64,000 bases of DNA from Vibrio gallicus (lineage in GTDB: Bacteria; Pseudomonadota; Gammaproteobacteria; Enterobacterales; Vibrionaceae). The stretch covers positions 1,240,001-1,304,000 of the forward strand of contig NZ_AP024871.1 of NCBI RefSeq assembly GCF_024346875.1. Reading direction: 5' to 3'. Position 1 is the stretch's first letter, and each line of letters begins with the position of its first letter. A program made the translations under genes and the position numbers. Of this stretch, positions 1-8,886 are shown piece after piece. Under the pieces are notes generated by a model, which was given only the letters and a program-made list of their open reading frames with translations, made no database searches and was not told the DNA's origin.

Positions 1-454
1 AATAAAGTTCGCCATTCAGATCATCACTATTGATCTCCTGAATCTTACCCTGCTTATTTAAACTCACACGTGCAGGACCATGTAACATGACATGACTCGA
101 TAGACCTAAGCGCGACAAGGTCATCTTGATTGAATCAACTAAGAATGGGCTGTCTTTTAATATGATTTCAACAATGGTATGGGTTGATTGCCAACCATTA
201 CGGCTTAGTGAGGGATTAAATACTCTGACCGAAAGCTGTTGAAGAGGTGTTTCTTTCATATGTTGCCATAGGCTGACAACGGCTCCATAAAGATCAGATT
301 CATTACGTGATACAAGATCGTCATGAGAGATGTGGCTAAAAAGGTGCTTTGCAAGTTGAGTCACAACGACTTGATGCTCTTTGGCAACCTTGTCTTGGAT
401 CAAAAGATATACTTTTTCAAGTAGGACTGGAACTAGGGGCTCACGTGCGTTCAT
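1..454 (-). CDS. gdhB: NAD-specific glutamate dehydrogenase, N-terminal part (runs off window)
   Basis: The reverse strand from an ATG at 454 is open to the window edge (about 151 residues). The translation includes DSPFLVDSIKMTLSRLG and HGPARVSLN, which fit the N-terminal region of the very large (about 1600 aa) NAD-dependent glutamate dehydrogenases that convert glutamate to 2-oxoglutarate and ammonia in the cytoplasm. The same gene lies next to pepN in other vibrios. The catalytic part is outside the window, so the call rests on the N-terminus and on gene order. A purine-rich GGAGTGTTCCT precedes the ATG. Confidence 0.8.
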   Translation of the reverse strand, partial: MNAREPLVPVLLEKVYLLIQDKVAKEHQVVVTQLAKHLFSHISHDDLVSRNESDLYGAVVSLWQHMKETPLQQLSVRVFNPSLSRNGWQSTHTIVEIILKDSPFLVDSIKMTLSRLGLSSHVMLHGPARVSLNKQGKIQEINSDDLNGELY

Positions 455-676
455 AGGAACACTCCATCTAGATTTTATTGTTCTAAGTATGGGCAGACAA
501 TGGTGTCTGTTGCACGTATTGTAAGGCGTTTATTTCTTGTATGTTAAGACACGCCGCTCACATTTATTAATAAAATTCTATATATGTGAAGCTCCTGTTA
601 ATAAACCTTCTTCTTTCTATAAAATACTATGAAAAAAGGCTTGGTCACCACCAAGCCTTAATGACTAAAAAGTGCC
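455..676. other. Intergenic region between gdhB and pepN
   Basis: About 220 bases separate the start of the dehydrogenase (reverse strand) from the pepN stop. It holds the pepN terminator at 636-659 and must hold the promoter of the dehydrogenase gene. No small ORF with a convincing ribosome binding site was seen. Confidence 0.5.
632..659 (-). terminator. Intrinsic terminator of pepN
   Basis: AAGGCTTGGT (636-645) pairs with ACCAAGCCTT (650-659) around a 4-nt loop. Read on the reverse strand the stem is followed by a run of T (complement of 632-637). It lies just past the pepN stop. Confidence 0.85.
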
Positions 677-3280
677 CTATTTGAGAGCAGCTTCTACTTT
701 TTCAAATAAATCTCTAGCCAGGTTTGGATTGCCGCGCAAGGTCTCCAATTCTTTTTTCATCAATGCCTTACGCTGATCATCATAACGAGCGAACTTCAAT
801 AATGGATCAATCAGGCGTGATGCGACTTGAGGGTTACTCTCATTAAGTTTTGCCAGCATTTCACCGGTAAAACGGTAGCCTGAACCATCCTTTGCATGAA
901 ATGCATAAGGGTTACCGATAAAGCCACCAATAAGGTTACGTACCCGATTTGGATTCTGCATACTAAATGCACTGTGGTCTAAAGCAGCCTTAACCTTATC
1001 TAGTGCTTGTATACTCGGGTACTGTCCTTGTAAAACAAACCACTTATCCATCACTAAGCCATTGTCAGACCATTTGTCACTAAATGCCTGCATCAATTGC
1101 TCACGTACCGAAACGGTTTCAGTATTTGCCGCAATCAAGGCACCACTGCTGTCGGTCATGTTATCACTGCTTTCAAATTGAGCCTTAATCTCCTCATCAT
1201 AGTTACCCGTGCGTGAAAGGTAGCGCAGACAAACATTACGAAGTTTTCTGCGCGCCATACTTTGATGAGAAATATCGTACTGTTGAGCCGAAAGTGATAG
1301 ATATACGGCTTTAAGTTGCGGCTCTAAATTAGTTGCAATATCAAGTCGCAACGCATCCAGTGCGGTTAATATTGCATCCACATCGACCTGCTCATACCAA
1401 CCTGAGACTTCGTTATATGGAGGTGGTAATAATGCTTCGGCAATTAATGCCTTATCTGCTTGTTTATCGGTAAGGATGCTTCTAAGTGCCTCTAACACCT
1501 TGTCACTTAATGCAACTGTTTGACCTGACTCAACCATCTGCTTGATATACAGTCCCATCAAAGATTGGGTTGCATCCCAGCGTGCGACTTCGTTAGTGGC
1601 GCATTTCATTAGTAACACTAATTGCGCTTCAGTATAGTCATACTCAAGCTTAACAGGCGCTGTAAACTCACGCAGTAGAGACGGCGTTGGTTTATGTTTG
1701 ATATTCTCAAATACGAAGGTATGCGATGCTTGGGTTAACTGCAGTAAGCTTGGCTGTTGCTTTTCGTTTATGATAAGTGGCACAACATCGCCCTTATCAT
1801 CATAAAGCTCAATATCAAATGGAATATGCAACGGCTGCTTGTCTTTTTGTGTCGCAGTCTCAGGAGTGTGCTGCGCTATCGTAAGCGAATAGGTTTGAGC
1901 TTGTTCATCAAAGTGGTCTTTAACCGTAACAATTGGTGTACCCGACTGGCTATACCATAGCTTAAATTGGCTAAGATCAACCCCAGATGCATCTTGCATT
2001 GCTGCGACAAAATCATCACAGGTTGCAGCGGTACCGTCATGGCGTTCAAAATAGAGTTTAATACCCGCTTGGAATTTAGATTCGCCTAACAAGGTGTGAA
2101 TCATACGGATAACTTCACTGCCTTTTTCGTACACGGTTACTGTGTAAAAGTTATTCATTTCAATAACTTTCTCTGGGCGAATCGGATGCGACATCGGGCT
2201 TGCATCTTCAGCAAATTGCGGCCCACGAATCACACTAACATTATTCACTCGATTAACAGCACGTGAACCAAGATCACTTGAAAACTCTTGGTCGCGGAAT
2301 ACGGTTAAGCCTTCTTTGAGGCTAAGTTGGAACCAATCTCTACAGGTAACGCGGTTGCCGGTCCAGTTATGAAAATACTCATGCCCAATAACCGCTTCAA
2401 TACCAAGGTAATCAGCATCAGTCGCACTATCTTGGTCGGCTAATACGAACTTGGAGTTGAATACGTTTAAACCCTTGTTTTCCATCGCGCCCATATTAAA
2501 GAAATCGACCGCAACAATCATGTAGATATCAAGGTCATACTCTAGACCGAATCGCTCTTCATCCCATTTCATTGAGTTTTTAAGGCTAAGCATGGCGTGT
2601 TCAGCGCGGCTTAGGTTGCCCTTATCTACAAATATCTCCAGCGCAACTTGGTTGCCTGAGCGTGTAGTGAAGGTATCAACTAATTGGTCAAAATCCCCTG
2701 CAACCAAGGCAAACAGATAGCTTGGTTTCGGGTGTGGGTCTTGCCATGTGACCCAATGGCGACCATTGCTTGTGTCCCCTTGGGCAATCTTATTACCATT
2801 ACTCAACAAGAAAGGAAACGCCGCTTTGTCTGCTTCAACCGTGGTAGTGTACTTTGCTAGTACATCTGGTCGATCTAAGAAATAGGTGATGCGTCTAAAG
2901 CCTTCCGCTTCACATTGAGTACAGAATGCACCGCCCGACATATATAACCCTTCTAACGCCGTATTGGCTTTAGGGTTAGTCTCGGTAGTGATTACAAGTT
3001 CGAACTCCGTAGGAAGATTGGAAAGAATAAGTGCGCCTTCCTTCTCTTCATAATCACTCCACTGGCTACCATTCACAGTAATACCTTTTAGTACCAACTG
3101 CTCTCCTTGTAACTCGAGTGTATCATCACATCCTAGAGCTTTGAGCTGAGAAGTTGCGATAACTTGAGTGGCTGTTTCATGTAAATTGAAACGCAGATCT
3201 ACTGAAGTGATGGTGTATGAAGGTGCAGCATAATCTTTACGATATTTAGCTGTAGGTTGGATTGGCGAGGCGTCTTTCAT
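677..3280 (-). CDS. pepN: Aminopeptidase N (M1 family zinc metallopeptidase)
   Basis: This 867-residue cytosolic peptidase removes N-terminal amino acids from peptides in the last steps of protein turnover. The exopeptidase motif GAMEN is at residues 264-268, the zinc-binding HEYFH at 300-304 and the third zinc ligand Glu323 in KEGLTVF, spaced as in E. coli PepN and offset by only a few residues. Length matches the family (about 870). The ATG at 3280 is preceded by AAGGAAATGG. It is a single gene with its own terminator downstream. Confidence 0.97.
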   Translation of the reverse strand: MKDASPIQPTAKYRKDYAAPSYTITSVDLRFNLHETATQVIATSQLKALGCDDTLELQGEQLVLKGITVNGSQWSDYEEKEGALILSNLPTEFELVITTETNPKANTALEGLYMSGGAFCTQCEAEGFRRITYFLDRPDVLAKYTTTVEADKAAFPFLLSNGNKIAQGDTSNGRHWVTWQDPHPKPSYLFALVAGDFDQLVDTFTTRSGNQVALEIFVDKGNLSRAEHAMLSLKNSMKWDEERFGLEYDLDIYMIVAVDFFNMGAMENKGLNVFNSKFVLADQDSATDADYLGIEAVIGHEYFHNWTGNRVTCRDWFQLSLKEGLTVFRDQEFSSDLGSRAVNRVNNVSVIRGPQFAEDASPMSHPIRPEKVIEMNNFYTVTVYEKGSEVIRMIHTLLGESKFQAGIKLYFERHDGTAATCDDFVAAMQDASGVDLSQFKLWYSQSGTPIVTVKDHFDEQAQTYSLTIAQHTPETATQKDKQPLHIPFDIELYDDKGDVVPLIINEKQQPSLLQLTQASHTFVFENIKHKPTPSLLREFTAPVKLEYDYTEAQLVLLMKCATNEVARWDATQSLMGLYIKQMVESGQTVALSDKVLEALRSILTDKQADKALIAEALLPPPYNEVSGWYEQVDVDAILTALDALRLDIATNLEPQLKAVYLSLSAQQYDISHQSMARRKLRNVCLRYLSRTGNYDEEIKAQFESSDNMTDSSGALIAANTETVSVREQLMQAFSDKWSDNGLVMDKWFVLQGQYPSIQALDKVKAALDHSAFSMQNPNRVRNLIGGFIGNPYAFHAKDGSGYRFTGEMLAKLNESNPQVASRLIDPLLKFARYDDQRKALMKKELETLRGNPNLARDLFEKVEAALK

Positions 3281-3414
3281 TCCATTTCCTTGTGATATAA
3301 CGTTGAATAGTCTCTGTTGCTAGATTCCCTGTTTCTTAATAAAAATACAAGTTAGAAAGCCCAAATAATGTGCAAACAGTTAACCGCTAGCCAATACTTA
3401 CCTGAAAACTTACT

Positions 3415-4068
3415 TTACCTTATCCGAGCAAGTTCAGCCTGCATATCAACACCTTGACCATACAGCGTCAGTTTATCTTCAACCAAGGAATAATGTGATG
3501 CGGTTTCTCCATCGTCATAAAGCAGTACTAGCCTGTTGTTCTCCACATAATAAACACCGCGTTTAATACTCTCAGCCCCTCCTTCTCCACTAACCCTAAA
3601 CATAAAGATAAAATCAGGTTGTAAGATAAGGTCAAGCCTCGCAACTTTGCTCGCCAGAATGTCCGCCCCGGACAATGACGTACTAGACCACATTCCAGCT
3701 AGCGGACGACTTAGGGATTTAACAAATGTAATTCCATTGAGGTTGAGCTTGTTATGGGTGGTTTGGTAGGCGTATATCTGTGGTGTGGCCGTGTTTAATC
3801 CCAAGACTAAGGTGTCAGCATTGGCATTATATATCCCCTGCCAACGCTCCAATGAATAGTCAATTTTCTGCACGTCAATCTGAAAAATGTAGTTAGAATC
3901 GAACTTTATTTTTATTGCGCGAAATCCACTATTTTGGTCTGGGCTTGGATTTTTTACGTACCATTCTCCCAGTAAAAATGGATATTCAAATTGCGGTTTG
4001 TTTTTTTGCTGCGCATAACCACTAAACGAAGCAATCAGTAAGCTTACTATAATCAATAAGGCCCGCAT
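3415..4068 (-). CDS. Secreted hypothetical protein with two similar beta-rich halves
   Basis: I do not recognise the family. I prefer the ATG at 4068, preceded by GGGGGAG, over an upstream in-frame ATG at 4095; this gives 217 residues and a clean signal peptide (MRALLIIVSLLIASFSGYA, likely cut after GYA). The mature protein seems to hold two related lipocalin-like halves, each starting with L-x-G-x-W (LLGEWYV and LAGMWSS) and ending in a G-x-Y-x(6)-L-x-L pattern. It probably acts in the periplasm or at the envelope. It sits alone between pepN and prc on the same strand. Confidence 0.65.
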   Translation of the reverse strand: MRALLIIVSLLIASFSGYAQQKNKPQFEYPFLLGEWYVKNPSPDQNSGFRAIKIKFDSNYIFQIDVQKIDYSLERWQGIYNANADTLVLGLNTATPQIYAYQTTHNKLNLNGITFVKSLSRPLAGMWSSTSLSGADILASKVARLDLILQPDFIFMFRVSGEGGAESIKRGVYYVENNRLVLLYDDGETASHYSLVEDKLTLYGQGVDMQAELARIR

Positions 4069-4191
4069 AACTACTCCCCCAAAACACATCACCAATAAAA
4101 GCTTAGTTAGGGTTATACGATAATGCGAGAAAGTTGATCAGTATCACATTTTCAATGACTCAGTTTTAATCTAGTGCCAATCAAGCACAAT

Positions 4192-4223
4192 AAAAAAGCC
4201 TTGCGCGAAACGCGCAAGGCTTT
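4192..4223 (-). terminator. Intrinsic terminator of prc
   Basis: AAAGCCTTGCGCG (4195-4207) and CGCGCAAGGCTTT (4211-4223) form a 13-bp stem with a 3-nt loop. On the reverse strand it is followed by six T residues. It ends the proQ-prc transcript. Confidence 0.9.
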
Positions 4224-4255
4224 AGTCATTACCATCTGCTCATACAAACAATAAG

Positions 4256-6259
4256 CTATTGTTTGGTATCACTAAGCATATCAACCATGATAGATACTGA
4301 CTCATCTAGATAAGCGTCTGGTGCTTGATAATCCTTTGGCACATCATCGAGGGTTTTATACGGTTTGTCACCGTGCTCAACCTGGCGCTGATTAATGCGT
4401 TTAAGGTTCAACGCCTCTCTATCGTTAGATTCCTGTTCGCGTACCGCTCGATTCAAAGACAGTTCGTTGTTGTCTTTGTCTTGCTTGTAGCGTTCAATAT
4501 CATCTCGAATAAAGCCAAACTCAATATCTTTCGCTACGCGAGCTTTATGCTGGGCGGTTAACTCAGTAATCAGCTTGCTCTCATCTTGATAAATCTTATA
4601 TGGCGCCGCCTCAATACTATCCCAAGGCAATGCATTGTCTTCAACACTCTCACCGGTATCTTCAGGGTTTATTGCTGTCGGATAGCTAATATCGGGGATG
4701 ACCCCTTTATTCTGGGTACTGCCGCCATTGATACGATAAAACTTCTGAATCGTGTATTGAACGTAGCCTAACTCTTTATCGAACAAGTCGTAAATATGGT
4801 TCAAAGAACGGTGTTGTTGAACCGTACCCTTACCAAATGAGTTTTCACCTAAAATAATTGCACGACCATAGTCTTGCATTGCTGCCGCAAAGATCTCTGA
4901 TGCAGAGGCACTATAACGATTTACCAATACCGTCAGTGGGCCGTCATAACTGATTTCATTGCCGGTGTCGGTATTAATATTGACCCGACCATAGCTATCA
5001 CGGACTTGCACCACAGGACCACTGGTTATAAATAAACCAGACAGTGCCGTAGCTTCAGATAAAGCGCCGCCACCGTTGTTGCGCAAGTCAACAATAATAC
5101 CATCTACTTTTTGCAGCTTAAGTTCAGTAATAAGTTTGTCTGTATCTTTCGATAACCCAACATAGAAGCTAGGTACTTCAAGGACACCAAATTTATGACC
5201 GTCTTTCTCTATTACTTCCGATTTTACGGCGCGGTCCTCAAGGCGAACCTTGTCACGCACAATAGTGACCGTTTTGCTTTTCGCATCCTTACCTTCAGGT
5301 AAGATTTGCAAAATAACCTTAGAACCTTTAGGCCCCTTAATAAGGTCAACAACATCATCTAAACGCCAGCCGATAACATCAACGATATCACTATCTTCTT
5401 GACCAACACCGATAATGCGATCGCCATCATTCAAGGATTTACTTTTGGCCGCAGGGCCACCGGCTACCAACGAACGAATGACAGTGTAATCGTCAGTCAT
5501 CTGTAACACAGCACCGATACCCTCTAAAGAAAGGTTCATCTCTGATTGGAAGTTATCCGCGCTACGTGGTGATAAATAGCTGGTATGTGGATCAACCGAA
5601 CGAGAAAAGGCATTCATATAAAGCTGGAATACATCTTCACTTTCTGTTTGAGAGATACGCTTCATAGCACTGTTGTAACGCTTTTCTAGTATCTCTTTTA
5701 TTTCAGGCCATTTTTTATCAGTTAACGCAAGGTTTAACGCGTCATATTTAACACGTTTACGCCATAACTCATCAATCTCAGCCTTAGACTTAGGCCAAGC
5801 GGCCTTGCTTCGATCTAGCTCAATCGATTCATCCGCATCGAATTTCATTTCATGATCAAGAAGAGAAAGTGCATAACTAAAGCGTTCAAAACGCTTACGC
5901 ATCGATTCATTATAAAGCTTGAATGCAATACTGTTATCGCCAGTTTTTAGCGCATCATCCAATCCAACTCGCCACTGTGCAAAGCCATCGACTTCACTTT
6001 GAGTAAACAAATTATGATTGTAATCCAACATGTTTAAGTAGCGGTCAAAGATATGCTCAGAGAACTTATCATCGAGTTTAAACTGCTTATAGTGTGATCG
6101 AGTAAAACGTGATGTAACACGCTTTGCCGAAGTTTGATGCTGAACCTCAGGAGTCAAGGTTGGCAGGTTATTTAGAGAAAGTTTTGCTTCTACTGCATTT
6201 GCAGAAGCAGCTAGCATTACGCTAGCTGCAATAAGCGTTATCTTTGCACGCATTTTCAT
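4256..6259 (-). CDS. prc: Tail-specific periplasmic protease Prc (Tsp, S41 family)
   Basis: This 667-residue protein has a signal peptide ending near ASANA, an N-terminal helical domain, a PDZ domain around residues 240-330 (LEGIGAVLQ, GGPAAKS) and the S41 serine-lysine active site. Ser452 in NRYSASASE and Lys477 in FGKGTVQQ match E. coli Ser430/Lys455 in mature numbering. It degrades periplasmic proteins with non-polar C-termini and trims envelope proteins such as murein hydrolases. It lies 18 bp downstream of proQ, the same operon arrangement as in E. coli. Confidence 0.97.
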   Translation of the reverse strand: MKMRAKITLIAASVMLAASANAVEAKLSLNNLPTLTPEVQHQTSAKRVTSRFTRSHYKQFKLDDKFSEHIFDRYLNMLDYNHNLFTQSEVDGFAQWRVGLDDALKTGDNSIAFKLYNESMRKRFERFSYALSLLDHEMKFDADESIELDRSKAAWPKSKAEIDELWRKRVKYDALNLALTDKKWPEIKEILEKRYNSAMKRISQTESEDVFQLYMNAFSRSVDPHTSYLSPRSADNFQSEMNLSLEGIGAVLQMTDDYTVIRSLVAGGPAAKSKSLNDGDRIIGVGQEDSDIVDVIGWRLDDVVDLIKGPKGSKVILQILPEGKDAKSKTVTIVRDKVRLEDRAVKSEVIEKDGHKFGVLEVPSFYVGLSKDTDKLITELKLQKVDGIIVDLRNNGGGALSEATALSGLFITSGPVVQVRDSYGRVNINTDTGNEISYDGPLTVLVNRYSASASEIFAAAMQDYGRAIILGENSFGKGTVQQHRSLNHIYDLFDKELGYVQYTIQKFYRINGGSTQNKGVIPDISYPTAINPEDTGESVEDNALPWDSIEAAPYKIYQDESKLITELTAQHKARVAKDIEFGFIRDDIERYKQDKDNNELSLNRAVREQESNDREALNLKRINQRQVEHGDKPYKTLDDVPKDYQAPDAYLDESVSIMVDMLSDTKQ

Positions 6260-6277
6260 TCGCAGGATAAACTCCTT

Positions 6278-6904
6278 TTAAGCGCGAAGATGCTCCGCTT
6301 TAACGACCATTTGCAGGCCATTATTTAGTTGCACTCGCACATCGTCCTTGTTGATTTCAACAATCGTAGCCGCCAAATTGCCGGTACCCATGTTGACGTT
6401 AACGTTATTACCTACAGCAATTTCATCGCTGTTTAGAGCACGAGTTTCTACTGGCGCCTTTGGTTTTTGTTCAGCACGTGGCTTAGATTTACGAGCCGGC
6501 ACTTTGTTTGCTTTTGCACGTTTCGCTTTTTGCTCTTCACGTGCTTTATCTGCTTGCTCTTTACGACGAGCAGCAACACGAGCTTTGCTTTCCGCTAGCG
6601 CTTGTTGAGCGTGGTCAACATGTTCTTGCTCTAGTTCACCACACGCATTGCCATCAAGATCAACGCGAACCGCACCAGGTTTAACACCATGCAGGTAACG
6701 CCAAGATGACGTATATTGGCGAAGCGCAGCGCGTAGTTGAGTTTTACTCACTTTAGTGTCTTCGTCTAAACGCTGTGCTAAATCTTGAAAAATACCAATT
6801 TTCAGTGGTTTAGCTTCGCCTTCTACAGTAAAGCATTTAGGGAAGCATTCGGCAATATATGCAATCACTTCTTTGGTAGTTTTTAGTTTTTCGGTGTTTT
6901 CCAT
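6278..6904 (-). CDS. proQ: RNA chaperone ProQ
   Basis: This 208-residue RNA-binding protein has an N-terminal FinO/ProQ domain (about residues 8-120), a Lys/Arg/Ala-rich linker (about 120-155) and a C-terminal Tudor-like domain ([11 protein letters not shown]...[11 protein letters not shown]). ProQ binds structured sRNAs and 3' ends of mRNAs and affects their stability and pairing. The gene starts the proQ-prc operon. The very basic linker accounts for a spurious antisense ORF here. Domain order and length fit the family. Confidence 0.96.
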   Translation of the reverse strand: MENTEKLKTTKEVIAYIAECFPKCFTVEGEAKPLKIGIFQDLAQRLDEDTKVSKTQLRAALRQYTSSWRYLHGVKPGAVRVDLDGNACGELEQEHVDHAQQALAESKARVAARRKEQADKAREEQKAKRAKANKVPARKSKPRAEQKPKAPVETRALNSDEIAVGNNVNVNMGTGNLAATIVEINKDDVRVQLNNGLQMVVKAEHLRA

Positions 6905-7005
6905 GCGGGTTCCTGATTAAGACGCGGCCTTCCGCGTTTATTCATCAATAATTATGAGCGTTATTATAAAGAGATGCGATTTAAAAACCACTCCCGAACG
7001 TCATT

Positions 7006-7479
7006 TTAGTTCGAGTTAGCTTGAGTATTGAGCAATTCTTCGACTTTTCCCATAACTAAAGTCAATCCTTGCTCATCAATTTCATTAAAACGACCTATAT
7101 TTGGGCTATCAATATCCAATACCCCAGCTACTTTACCATTAATTACAAATGGAATAACTATTTCTGAGTTACTTGCTGCATCACAAGCGATATGTCCTTC
7201 GAACTGATGAACATCCGCAATGCGTTGCACTGTATTGGTTGCCGCCGCTGTACCACAGACACCTTTCCCCCATGTAATACGCACACAAGCGGGTTTACCT
7301 TGGAACGGCCCTAATACTAATTCATCCCCTTGGGTAAGATAAAAACCGACCCAATTAATCGCCTCTAACTCCATCGCCAACACGGCACTAATATTAGACA
7401 GATTTGCAATAATATCGGGTTCTCCCGTTATTAACGCCTCAATTTGTAGGCTAACTCTATGATAGTCGGACAGCTTCAA
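7006..7479 (-). CDS. msrC: Free methionine-R-sulfoxide reductase (GAF domain)
   Basis: This single-GAF-domain protein (157 aa) reduces free L-methionine-(R)-sulfoxide in the cytosol. Cys65, Cys75 and Cys99 have exactly the spacing of the three redox cysteines of E. coli fRMsr (84, 94, 118), within GKPACVRITWGKGVCGTAAA and GHIACDAAS. The ligand-side VAGVLDIDSP segment is also present. It lies upstream of proQ and divergent from letA, as in other vibrios and enterics (yebR). It is probably transcribed on its own. Confidence 0.94.
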   Translation of the reverse strand: MKLSDYHRVSLQIEALITGEPDIIANLSNISAVLAMELEAINWVGFYLTQGDELVLGPFQGKPACVRITWGKGVCGTAAATNTVQRIADVHQFEGHIACDAASNSEIVIPFVINGKVAGVLDIDSPNIGRFNEIDEQGLTLVMGKVEELLNTQANSN

Positions 7480-7635
7480 ACTTAATCTCCATTATACTTT
7501 TTGTAACTAAATCATGTATAAGCCTATACAGTTGCCTCTACAAAATGCAGGATTAACCACGACTGGCTACGCTTAGTCTTTGAATGTACCCTAAATAACC
7601 AAGTAATCTCAAGTTACTGCAAGAAGTAGGCATAA

Positions 7636-8886
7636 ATGTATAGCACCATTACCCCCAACATCCCACAAAATGCACTTAGGTTATGCCAAGGCTGTGGGAT
7701 GGCGGTACAGCACCTTAAACTTGAAAACAAACAAAATGCCTATTGCCCGCGCTGTTCGACTCAACTCTACCGAGGTGCTCGACATTCTTTTTCTGGTGAC
7801 ATAGCGCTGGCGATCAGTGCATTAATGCTTTTTATCCCTGTTATCATCTACCCTTTCTTATCTATTCGATTGGTTGGAGAGGTGATACCGGCAACCGTAT
7901 TAGATGGTGTACGACTACTCAATGACGAAGGCTACCTCTTTGTTGCCATATTGGTACTACTGTGCGGTTTTCTGGTGCCACTCCTACATTGTAGTTGCGT
8001 ACTAATGGCAAATTTTGCTCTTAAAACAACGAACTTTCCATTGATGCGTTGGAGTATGTTTGGGGTACATCATCTAAAACATTGGATGATGATAGATGTC
8101 TACATTGTGAGTATCGTTATTTGCTGTATCAAACTCAGGGACTATAGTGACTTGATCTTTGGTATCGGTATTCCGATATTGGTGGTATTGCAATTTGTGT
8201 GTTTAATATTGGTAATGCGGGTCAGTCCTCGCCGCTATTGGAAGAAGTGGGATAGACAAACACAAACCTTACGTCAGCAACCGCTAAATATTGAGCAAGG
8301 TATTGCTGACTGCCCACACTGTCATTTACCACAAAATACGGGCTCTCGATGTCAACGATGCAATAGTAGCCTTACTCAGAATGATTCCCGATCAATTCAA
8401 GCAACATGGGCATTAATTATTGTGGCTGCGCTGGCATTAATACCGGCGAATGTCATCCCTATATCTATTTTGTATGCCAATGGTGCTCGCATAGAAGACA
8501 CCATATTTTCTGGTGTTATTTCACTGGTTAATAGTGATATGGTCGCAATTGCCATTGTTATTTTTGTTGCCAGTATCGTGGTACCCGTGGCTAAGATACT
8601 TGGCATTTTGTATTTATTACTTTGTATTCACTTTAAAAGAACCGTCTATCATCGACAACGTATGATGTTGTTTTATATAGTTAAATGGATTGGGAAATGG
8701 TCAATGGTAGACATCTTTGTTATGGCTATCATGTTAACCTTGGTCGATAGAGGCCAGATACTTAACTTTACTCCTGGATATGGCGCGGTGGCGTTTGGTG
8801 TGGTGGTGGTGTTTACCATGTTTGCCGCAGAAACCCTTGATTCCAAGTTAATCTGGAAAAACTACTCGAATAAGAATGAGAAATGA
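7636..8886 (+). CDS. letA: LetA/PqiA-family membrane protein of the Let lipid-transport system
   Basis: This 416-residue inner-membrane protein has two zinc-ribbon-like cytoplasmic domains (Cys17, 20, 37, 40 and Cys226, 229, 239, 242), each followed by about four transmembrane helices, the duplicated layout of LetA (YebS) and PqiA. LetA is thought to load or energise lipid movement through the LetB tunnel. The reading frame overlaps the letB start by 4 bases, and the partner is a seven-domain MCE protein of LetB size. I therefore prefer LetA to PqiA. Confidence 0.93.
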   Translation: MYSTITPNIPQNALRLCQGCGMAVQHLKLENKQNAYCPRCSTQLYRGARHSFSGDIALAISALMLFIPVIIYPFLSIRLVGEVIPATVLDGVRLLNDEGYLFVAILVLLCGFLVPLLHCSCVLMANFALKTTNFPLMRWSMFGVHHLKHWMMIDVYIVSIVICCIKLRDYSDLIFGIGIPILVVLQFVCLILVMRVSPRRYWKKWDRQTQTLRQQPLNIEQGIADCPHCHLPQNTGSRCQRCNSSLTQNDSRSIQATWALIIVAALALIPANVIPISILYANGARIEDTIFSGVISLVNSDMVAIAIVIFVASIVVPVAKILGILYLLLCIHFKRTVYHRQRMMLFYIVKWIGKWSMVDIFVMAIMLTLVDRGQILNFTPGYGAVAFGVVVVFTMFAAETLDSKLIWKNYSNKNEK

